From Asparagopsis taxiformis (lineage: Eukaryota; Rhodophyta; Florideophyceae; Bonnemaisoniales; Bonnemaisoniaceae), in contig JALQPE010002554.1 in the NCBI GenBank assembly GCA_030407315.1, forward strand, positions 62,001 through 126,000: a stretch of 64,000 nt of DNA, in the 5' to 3' direction. Numbering within the stretch: position 1 is the stretch's first letter; every line of letters begins with the position of its first letter. The notes under the pieces are model-generated. The model saw nothing but the letters and a program-made list of their open reading frames with translations. It was not told the origin of the DNA and searched no databases. The position numbers and the translations under genes were made by a program. Below, one piece after another: positions 55,289-64,000 of the stretch.

Positions 55289-56224
55289 TCAAGCGTCTTG
55301 ACAATTTTCTATGTAGCGACGTAGAAAATCCTTGCTGAAATCATCGAGGAAACCATCCATTAAATCAGGTATCTCGAGCAAGACAGAGTCCGAATAGATG
55401 TCGTCAACCCATGCACTCCCATCAAGTCGGACGGAATGCTCGTAAGAGCATGTTAAGGCGTTTCCGTCCTTTTTCTTGAACCAATGCACTGCCAATTTTA
55501 CTAGTTTTGTCCCTCTTCCTTTTTACCGCTTTTGCCACCCAAAACGGCTCTTCTTCTGTACAGCTTTCTCCTTCTATCGCGACGAATAGGTTTTCACTTG
55601 ACTCATATTCAATCACGTCCTCATTTTGAGAATGTTGCGGAGCTGTAACTTCACTATTGTTTCCAGATCCCGAAACAGAATTAGAATATGATTCCGAAAT
55701 CGCGGAAGAACCAGTCATCTTGAGCTTATGTTTCCACTGCATATCTACAGAGCACCAAAACGTCTCATGAAGAAACCTATAGCACACCCCGCGACCGCCG
55801 TATGAGTAGGAATTGAACTCCTTGACATACATAGAGTTCAAAAACCCTGCTCTTGTATCCCTGTCCATGTGTGCCACTTTTTTCGTGTCCTTGATGAGAT
55901 TTTCGGTATTTGCAAACTGGAAGCATCTCAATTTGCAACACGTTTTTTTGAAAACGCTTTGCTGGAAACCAGAGGGACCATCTCCTCAGCGACATTAAGC
56001 CTTTTTTTGGGAGATGGTCAGAGCAGATGGAACTACCGATGGTCGAGGAGGTGTTGCAGACGTACCGGAAGCTTGAGAAGATGATGGCTGGGCTCCTGCT
56101 GTTCGTTCACGCTGAGCTCTATTTTTTGACTGGCGAGGAGCCTTTTGTGCGAGTGATCGCCGAGTGATTGTAGACTGCCGGGGTGACTTCCTCGCCAATG
56201 GACGGCGTGAAGAATTGGGTGCCA
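55289..56224 (-). pseudogene. Relic of a DUF7869-like transposase lacking the catalytic core
   Basis: From ATG 56224 a basic N-terminal region (MAPNSSRRPLARKSPRQS, later AQKAPRQSKNR) is followed, after a frame change, by CCKLRCF and VCYRFLHETFW. The latter correspond to CCKRKCF and VCYRFLESAF in the gene at 60810. It then jumps to LFVAIEGESCTEEEPFWVA, matching FVAVNGEGCTKKMPFWIG of the same gene, and ends after a +1 shift in HWFKKKDGNAL...DLMDGFLDDF. The whole region holding the catalytic aspartates is missing. It could be a non-autonomous derivative or a former regulator. At least two frameshifts are present. Confidence 0.6.
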
Positions 56225-57401
56225 TGTCGTATTGTGGTCGTAGCTCTTCTCTCGGACTTGTGACCCTCCACGGCCAGCTTATATACAACCAGAATCAGAT
56301 TCTGATCACATGAATCTAGTTTCATGTAGCCAGCTTGCTAGATATTTTGTAAATATGGAATGTAATCGTTCTTCTTCTTTCAACTACGAAAATTTTCGCC
56401 TAGTTAAAAATTTTCAATTCTGCAACATTAACGTACAATACATATGAGGCTGAAACAGAATTTGATACCGCAGATACGAGCAATGCCCATTAGACATTTC
56501 TATGGAAATGAGAAGTTCTCAGGTCCATCTGCATTGATGCCAGTAGACTCATTCGCTGGAGAAGTAGATATGAAACCAGCCAAATTCTAGGCCAAAAGGG
56601 ATATGGAGTGCGTAATCTATATCGTATATGCAGAGCATGTAGCAAGAAGCCAAGAAAAAAACAGTTTCATCCTGAGTAAGTTAGTAGCTAGCATTACAGT
56701 ATCCTTCCCAACAAGTGGTAGGTGGGACAGTAAACGGAAAGACTAGAGACGAAAACATATTCGAGAATATTGATATTCGATGGACAGGTGTGGACTGGAA
56801 AATAGTTGGGGAGCCATTTCAATCGCAATTCAATCATAAAAACTAAGAGTTCAGTAATGGAAAAAATATCAATGGAATCTATATCAAGGCAAATGGAATG
56901 TTCAGGGATGATATGGAAAAACCAAAACAGGTTTGGTCATCCCATTCAAAGGATACATATCTGCATAAATTTTCGGGTCACGTCTACATAATAATCTATG
57001 GCCCAATATTGATATTATTCGATGAATTGGGCACTTGTTTGGCAATTAGCCGAAAGCTGGTACCTGGTCTTTGATGAGAAATAATACATTTTCCGCGGCA
57101 CTTGATGTTGCTCCTAAACTTTTGTTGTAAAACTCGAGAACATTAAATCTATGGCCTGTCAGTCCTTCCGGTCATATCCAGACCAGACTCATCATCCTCT
57201 TTTTCGCGGTACCTTTTCGTAATATGCTTCTGTTCAGAAAATATGGATTCAATTGGGAACAAAATTTCGCTAACAACAATCCTCTTTTCTTGACTTTTTG
57301 GAGATATAACTCTGTATCATGACTCTCTCCCTACTTGTGGAACATCGGTCGACAGCAGTATCGACTGATCTGCTTTTTCCATCAGTCCTAACACGCCAAC
57401 T
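56225..57401. other. AT-rich intergenic stretch
   Basis: No frame of note. A GCCCAAT...ATTGGGC inverted repeat lies near 57000-57040. Confidence 0.5.
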
Positions 57402-60281
57402 ATGTCAGGATCCTTCTTCAAAGTGAATAACAGATTTGGCGCTTCAGAAGCTCGTTCCAATGGACAGGATACATCCGTCATGGCACTATTTGCTGACGTA
57501 ATGGAAGGCTCAACAAATAGTCCTGTGGATCCCCGTGCTTGTGTTCCACTAACATCTGTTCGGCAAATCTCTCGATCAGGTGTAATGAGATTGAAAAATA
57601 TCTTCAACTGAACAAAATCCACTCAATTCACCAGCAACGGTAAAAACGAGAAAGACATATTCGGCCAAGGCTTTGTAGCTGGCTCAGATAACGGGATTGT
57701 AGTTGAGCTAACTGGAGGATTGAAGCGCCATTTCGTTGACTACTTCCGATCTACTAAAGATGCAGATGATCAACCAATTTCAGATTCGCAAGCTATTAAA
57801 AAAGCAGAAGATCGTTCTGTTTGGTACGGGGTTGTGGATGGAATGCACAGACTCACTGCTATTCTTGAGTTGATGAATGAGAGTCCAGATATTTGGGAAT
57901 CGTTTCTCTGGCCTGTTACAATTCTGAAGGGTGGTCATAGCCTCCAAGTCCTAAAACAGCTAGGAAGGCAGAAGAACAAGAAACTCGATTCTTCTTTCTA
58001 TATCGAATCTACCCTGTATGATACAATAATTCGTCTCCGAGAGGAGTCAGATCGGTTGAAAACTATGTCGAATGGGAAGCAGCCCACGGCAAAAAAGATA
58101 GCGTCAGCGTATGATGGTTGCCCGCATCTCAAAGACAACACTATGAGGCAGACAGCTACCACAGCTGTTCGATTACAACTGAAAGTGATTCATGAGATAT
58201 GAATCATTATGAATGCAGAACACCCAGAGCTTGCAGTACCTTGTATCACCGGAAACAAACTGGAAGTTGACGAATCTTCTATGCAAACAAATGACTACCG
58301 GGTTTACCCTAGATTAATCAAAATTACTTCGATCAAGTCGGCTACAAAAGTTATGAACGCTTCTGGGCCTGATGCACAACAAAATCAAATAAACACGGTT
58401 TACCGCTTAAGAGAAATCTCGAGAGCGAATAAGTTCAAGGCTTCATCTTATAAGATTACAATAGAAAAATTTGAAAGTGCCTGCCACGCTTTGAGAGAGG
58501 CGCGGAAGTCTGAGACTCTCATTGAAGGAGAATAATGGCCTGTCGGAATGGAGACAGTCAAGAATAACTTACTTCGCACAACAAAATTTGATGCTGAAGT
58601 AGCTTCTAATTCGGGGAATGACACGGAAGTCCTAGATACTCTCCTCAAACAGTACCGGAAGTTGTGTCCGGAGGTTGCACCGAAGAAGGAAAAGAAATTC
58701 AAGGAGACCCAAAAGGATTCTGATTCTGATTCTGCTAGCAAAGCAGTAAATATTCCTGTAACGCTACATCCCAATGTAGCGGAAACGGATGCCGCCGAAG
58801 ATATGACTACATCGGGAAATATACCAGAAAAAGCGGGATCTTCTGCACAAGAGGAAGTCAAGATAAGTAACCCTACTACAAAGCCTGGAGATATGAATAC
58901 AGAAAAAGATTCTGTTCAAGACCCAACAGATGATGCAGAGGAGGAGCTTCGCTGCACTGGAGGTACGACTGCATCCAGTATCATCTCGGACAGACTGAAT
59001 ACTTGCCCAAAACGGAATAATCCAGATACCAATAATGCAGTAGAAAGACTGGATCTCGTTGAAGAGATGGGAGTTAAGTTTTATCAAATGAAATGGCAGG
59101 ACTTCGACAAAACGGTGTGGACAGAAAGACACCCTCTATTAGATCTGATCCTCACAGATCCGCCATATGGTACTCCGAGTACCATATGGCGGATCTGTGA
59201 GGATGTGGCGCAGAGACTGGGATCTGGGACTCCCAGATCCCAGTCTCTGCGCCACACTCCCTATGATAATTTCATAGATGAAAAAGAAGTCAAGGCTCTA
59301 TGCCAATTTGCGAGACGTGTTTTGAAACCGGGAGGGTGGTTTCTATCATTTCTTTCTTTTCGAAACTTCGAACTGTTCTATAATGAGCTTCATCGAATTG
59401 GTTTTACCGGACCCCAATATCCATTCGTAATGATGAAAGATACTAGCACAGTGCAACACCACCGGGGAGATAGCTTCCCACAGAATGCATGCGACTTTTC
59501 TGTTATAGCACGGGCACCAGGAGGACCTAAGGATGGATTGAAGCCAGATTTGAGAAGTCCATACAATTTTATCCCTTCGAAGACGAGCAGAAGGTTCGCT
59601 GCAATATCCGATATTCCGGTTTCGAAAGAAAAGCTTCTCATGTCAGGCTCGAAGTCCCCCGTACTCACAGAGGAGAAGAACGTTGCACTTCTTTCGGAGT
59701 TAATTAACACTTTCTGTCCTGAAAGAGGTTCTGTTTTGGATATGTATGCTGGGACTCTTTCGACGGCTATCGCATCAATGCGAACAGCTAGATCATGTGT
59801 TTCAATTGAAGCCAATGCCCGAATCTATCGCATAGCGCACGAGAGGCTTCGAGCAGTAGCCGAAATATTGCACTCTAAAAGTGCTAGAACACCAGAGAAA
59901 TCAAAGAAGAGGAAGAAAAACGATACTGGGAGAGCTGAGAGCAGTGAAGAAATGAAAAATACTGCAAGCGGAACGAGTTTCATAGGAGAACAGAAACTAA
60001 TTCAAGGAGGCGATTCTGTGCAGCTCTTATTAAAAGGAGAGGTCGTTGGGAATGCGAAGCTTCTCTCCGCATCTGGCGAAAACAATGATCTACAAACTGT
60101 CATGCACAACACCCCTCTCAGTAGATACGAGAAGAAAGGCCAAAAACTCGTCTCTTGCTTTAGTTTCCAGGGGAACCAGAGTTTCAAAAATTGGGAATAT
60201 CCTTATAGCTATGGAGGTGTCGAGAAACCCCCCGAAAACATTGGAAGGACTAGTCGGTATTTTCTCTTGGGATATACATGA
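57402..60281 (+). pseudogene. ParB-like / beta-class adenine DNA methyltransferase fusion
   Basis: One continuous phase of 959 codons, interrupted only by TGA (57609-57611), TGA (58200-58202) and TAA (58533-58535). It starts at or upstream of 57402 with no clear ATG. Residues ~30-180 are ParB-like (VRQISRSG, WYGVVDGMHRLTAILEL). A charged linker follows. LILTDPPYGTP near 585 is motif IV, VLKPGGWFLSFLS a downstream strand, and SVLDMYAGTLSTAIASM near 778 the AdoMet motif I, an order typical of beta-class N6-adenine enzymes. A 57-nt double-palindrome insert sits directly after DPPYGTP and keeps the frame. The gene is followed on the same strand by a transposase gene, so it is probably element cargo. 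The stops could be decay or base errors; no frameshift is needed. Confidence 0.7.
59148..59255. other. Double-palindrome scar inside the methyltransferase motif IV region
   Basis: A 28-bp left flank ending GGTACTC is followed by C and its perfect reverse complement (to 59204). Then come 25 bp complementary to the right flank, a C, and the right flank from TCCCAGATCC. Both flanks carry TC. Removing 57 bp gives DPPYGTPRSQSL in frame. Confidence 0.85.
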
Positions 60282-60809
60282 AATGAGACGTAACGAAGGA
60301 AAATAGTACGGAGAAAGATATGTCTCGTTCTTTCGCGAGTAATTCTGCTTTGCAGGTACGAAATTTCTCCAGTTCATTTTTAGTCTTCATCTGTAAAGCC
60401 AAAACCCTAGACTCCACTTGTGCCCAGATGGTAGATTGCACTAATGTACTGCTCTATATGATCTGGAGAACGATCGCATCAAGTATACAACGCTGAGTGT
60501 ACAAATATATCTCAGTATTCCAACCTCTCCCAAATCACACTTACCCTGTTAACAGGACGATCACTTTTGTCGTTATGACCCTTTTAATGGAAAATATTCA
60601 TCTCATTTTCTCTCTCAAATTGCCATTTTATCAGCTAAAATATTGTCGTTCATAGATCACATATTTCGCTCAGTACCAGTGCATTGATTGTATGTATACC
60701 ACGCTACCTCCTAACTCGACCAAGTCCAACTGAGAAATATTGCCATCTAAGCCCTTGTTCATGCTACGAGAAGTCCAAAGGAAAAAGAATCTGGTTCCGC
60801 TCTACCATC
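60282..60809. other. Intergenic stretch before the transposase gene
   Basis: AT-rich with no clear promoter motif. The frame is open from 60684 but has no in-frame ATG before 60810. Confidence 0.4.
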
Positions 60810-63319
60810 ATGCAAGATTTCAGCTTTCTCTCTAGGAGCGATCGAGATTTTCTCCGTGGACAAGCGGAATCCATCCTGGCAACCTTAGGAATTGATTCAG
60901 ACACTATTGTTCACCAGCGCCAAGATAAAACTTCGATAGAAATTGATTCTACCGGAAACAACTCAAAAATAGAGCGTATCGAGAGATGTTATACCTCCGA
61001 TGAGAAACTTGCTCCGAGTTTTCATTCAGAGCATAGCTTCCTGCAGGACACCACCTCAGGGACTATACGCTTTCGTACAAGATTCGGTCAAGACGAGCCA
61101 CATGCCGCATTGAATCCCAGTGCAGAACAGGATTCCCATGATAACATTAATAGAAGGGATAAAATTTCCGAAATGAGCGCTTCTCCTGCTGGGGAAATTG
61201 GAAAAAGGACGAGCTACAGAAGCAGCACAAGAACGAAATCTCACAAATTCGAAAGCGAAGGAAGGAAGAGTACAAGAAGTCATATAATGTCGCTGTCAAA
61301 TTTGGATATGAAAAAGAAGATATGCTGTAAACGGAAGTGTTTCATGAAGACAGATCATGTGTTCTTGCGTAGCGAAGCTTCTCGAGTTCTTCAGTCAACC
61401 AGAGATGAAAGGAAAATGTATCTTCGTAATTTACTTGAGCCCCGCTCTATGTTTTTCCATTTTTCTGGGCTGAAAGTCTGTTACAGATTCCTGGAGTCTG
61501 CATTCATGTTTTCACGCCATTTGCAAAGCTCTGTTAAGAAATCAGAAGAAATCGGAACAAGATTCTTTTCCAATACACAAGCAAAAGACCCCGCGTCTCC
61601 TTATAGGGACGCTGAGCCCGAAAAAAGGCACCTTCCACTTTTCCAGAAAAAAGCAGTATACGAAGTGTTCTGCAAGCAGTATTCAGTTTTGTATGGTGAT
61701 TGTGATCCCCCATCTTTGCCTTACTTCTATTCCACCTGGAAAAAGCAATGTAGAGACATCAAGGTCAGAAGAATTCAGAGGTTTACAAAATGCACAGAGT
61801 GCGTGTATATTCGTGATGCCTTGGGGAGGTTGGGAACAGATCTCATTCGCACTGCTCCTCTCCTTGATAGAAGGCGCTTGCATATTGAGATAGTCGCAAA
61901 GGAACGGAGGGAATACCAAAAAGAAGCGAATATGCAGCCCTATATCCCTCTCGGGTTACGTCCCTTATCGTTGATGGCGCAGACCAATCGGGTTACGGAC
62001 TGCTTCATTTCTCCGTTTACACGAAGGCAACAGCTGGACATAGCCTCAAGGTTAAACTGGTAGGTGTTCTCGAACATGGAGCCCGGAGACGACTCTAATT
62101 GTACATTATGACTGCTGAACATGAAACTGGGGCAAATAATATTATAGAGGCTGTGCACAGGACACTTTCAATCAAGGCAGAGATTCAACCACTTCAAGGA
62201 GTTCTTTATCTGCAAGTTGATAACTGTACTCGTGAAAACAAAAACGCATTCCTCTTTTGTTACATGGAGTGTTTGGTAGCCTGGGGTGTTTTCCAAGAGG
62301 TATTTGTATCATTTCTACCTGTAGGGCACACACATACAGATATAGACCAAGCATTCAGTTGTACATCAAGGCAACTGCATTCCAATGACGTTGCAACAAT
62401 GGAAGATTTACATGAAGAGCTCCGGAAGTCATTTACTCCACAACCTTTCGTAGTCCGAATGCTTCACATCATTAATTTCTCTCTGCTTTGCTGTCAGTCA
62501 AACGCCATCGGAAAGGTCAAGCCTTTCTCAAAGTACAGATACTTCAGGTTTTATCGAGACTATGAAGCGGAACAAAATTCTGATTTCTTCAGAACTGCTT
62601 GTGATTTCAACATATTCTGTGATGATGAATGGGAACCTCTACCCACTTTCGCTCAAGGACTCAAGGGTTTCAGAACTCATCCACCGTCACTTCATTTGAC
62701 TCCATCCACCACCATTAGATCTCCGCCAGAACGCGAAAAGGTTTTGCAGAGACTAAGGTCTGAGGAGACCCGGATCGACAGCCCAGAGAAAATAAGAGAG
62801 CTGATCTCATTAATTGAAAATGTCTACAGGAACAGAGAAGAGCCTCTTCACTGGAACCTTGCGAAATCATTCGAGCTGAGTGGAATATACAAAACGGATA
62901 TGGTACAACAGCCGAGTACTGAAGATGAAGAAAGAACTATGCACGATTCAATACCTGTATCCAATCTTCCGTACTCCAGGAATAGGTTCGTGGCTGTTAA
63001 TGGAGAGGGATGTACGAAAAAGATGCCGTTCTGGATTGGGCAGATACTAGAATGCATTGGAAACGAGGAGGGAGTAATCGAAAAACTTTTCATTCGCTGG
63101 TATGAGGTCTACGACAAAGGTAATGCTTGGTCCGGAAAGTACCGTCCAGCAGTATTGGGGAAAGGGAAGAATTCTAGGCCGTGGAATGGAACTATTTCTG
63201 TAGACTCTGTTATTACCGAGTTTTCTTCTCTTACAAACAAAAAGATTAGAACTGGTGTTGAGAAGGAGATTAGAGCCGGTCTTTCGTTAGTTCGTGAAAA
63301 AAATCAAGAAATCAGCTAA
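60810..63319 (+). pseudogene. DUF7869-like DDE-type transposase (two breaks)
   Basis: I chose ATG 60810 (MQDFSFLSRSD). Near residue 170 is ICCKRKCF and near 228 VCYRFLESAF; FTKCTECVYIRDAL near 325 completes an N-terminal Cys-rich region. A frameshift near 61950 leads to SLIVDGADQSGYG (first acidic residue), and a TAA at 62096-62098 interrupts just before LYIMTAEHETG. Then come LYLQVDNCTRENKN and FLPVGHTHTDIDQAF (second and third acidic positions). This spacing is that of DUF7869-type RNase-H-fold proteins found in eukaryotic transposons. The C-terminal domain FVAVNGEGCTKKMPFWIG...IRWYEVYDKGNAW is shared with the relic at 55289. It lies ~530 bp downstream of the methyltransferase gene, suggesting one element. 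Confidence 0.65.
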
Positions 63320-63439
63320 ATTTTCTGATGTTCGGACCATTTCGACTCGGGCGGATTCAATCAATATGATTCAATTATTTTGAAAAACCGCATTGGATAA
63401 TTCAATCAATTTGAAAATTAAGGAATTCTGGTTTCGAAA

Positions 63440-63990
63440 ATAAATTCTGTTCATGGCCAAATACGAGTTCTATGCGCAGCTGGCGCGGGACGTCGCGGAA
63501 CAATGGGTGGTTCGAGAGACCGTCGACGATGAAGTGAATTGTTGTGCTCTCGTTGCCGATGTGGGGTATTGGGCTGCGAGCATACGTTGCCGGATCTGTC
63601 GATTTCTGGCGATGTATTCTTTTCTGATTATGCCAGTATGACGCGTAATTTGATTTGCTTCTCGTTCGAGGGATTTGTGTGTGTGTGCTCGGATGGTGCA
63701 CTGTACAAGTCGTGTATTGTTGTGACGATGGTGCTGGGCGTGGAGGAGTGTATGTCTATTTCGAGCGTGGAACTAATCTCGTCCGGGATGCTTGTTAGCA
63801 GTTGTCCGGCGAGAGCGATAGTCTTCTTGAATGATTTATTCTCTGCGGCAGATGCTGTTGGACGTGGGCTGCAGGATGGTTCCAAAGTGTCGGCGAGGTC
63901 GTGTATAGTGAAGATGTCCTCGATGAAGTTGCGCCATTTGCTGTAGTTTGTCTCGGATAGCGCAGGGATTGGTGGGATGTTTTGTCCATG
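63440..63990 (-). pseudogene. Copia gag fragment
   Basis: Read leftward from the window edge: LSETNYSKWRNFIEDIF, then SFKKTIALAGQLLTSIPDEI and TIHDLYSAP, then after a frameshift TTIHFIVDGLSNHPLFRDV. The NYxxW start and helical spacing match copia gag. It is cut on the left near 63440; the rest would lie right of the window or be lost. Confidence 0.55.
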
Positions 63991-64000
63991 TTGGGGGGAG

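Noticed and set aside
57317..57622. 101-codon minus-strand frame
   Set aside because: Antisense of the ParB-like N-terminus, which has recognisable motif order on the plus strand.
1..64000. CRISPR arrays or bacterial operons suggested by ParB and DPPY motifs
   Set aside because: No regular spacer arrays. SET domain, copia element, PP5, nitrate reductase, TATA box and splice-like motifs point to a eukaryote.

Overview
The window is nuclear DNA from a eukaryote and is dominated by mobile elements and dead gene copies. Very long intronless reading frames, a Ty1/copia retrotransposon, a TATA-like promoter, and relics of protein phosphatase 5 and plant-type nitrate reductase suggest a compact-genome photosynthetic eukaryote. 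A red alga such as Chondrus is the best guess, and this is inference. I see no rRNA, tRNA or CRISPR array, and almost no undamaged host gene.

Layout. 1-10.6 kb: the arm of an element that ends inside a truncated gene (here 'gene N'), then a ParB-like/2-oxoglutarate dioxygenase fusion gene, ~200-480 bp 'R' repeats and a G-rich terminal arm. 11.8-17.6 kb: a near-perfect 5.8 kb palindrome carrying a cyclin-like gene twice, head to head. 18.3-21.6 kb: two decayed, probably transposon-derived genes. 21.8-27.9 kb: a damaged gene joining the gene-N region, a DPPY-type DNA adenine methyltransferase and a SET domain, flanked by outward-facing R repeats, then a second G-rich arm. 28-32.5 kb: relics of PP5, nitrate reductase and a membrane protein. 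32.555-49.453 kb: a 16.9 kb element with matching terminal inverted repeats (CGTCTGTGTT...) and a 2-bp AA duplication, holding the second dioxygenase gene. 49.7-54.4 kb: a copia element with an intact 1389-aa polyprotein, 110-bp LTRs and a CGCTT duplication. 55.3-63.3 kb: a relic of a DUF7869-like transposase, a ParB-like/adenine-methyltransferase fusion gene and a fuller DUF7869-like transposase gene. 63.4-64 kb: a copia gag fragment.

How the parts may work together. The 3.1-10.6 kb and 42.1-49.5 kb blocks are copies of one unit. Together with the methyltransferase-SET unit they suggest a large DNA transposon family with two divergent cargo genes: one writes marks (DNA adenine methylation plus protein lysine methylation), the other is an oxidative enzyme with a ParB-like domain. 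An apparently separate element at 57-63 kb again pairs a ParB-like domain with an adenine methyltransferase.

The most unusual signal is a set of short double palindromes. In each, the left flank is followed by its own reverse complement, then by the reverse complement of the right flank, then by the right flank, and the two flanks overlap by 2 bp. Single C or G bases sit at some palindrome centres, matching the first and last bases of the CGTCTG...CAGACG elements. They look like excision scars made through hairpin intermediates. Several are confirmed against paralogous copies that lack the insert.
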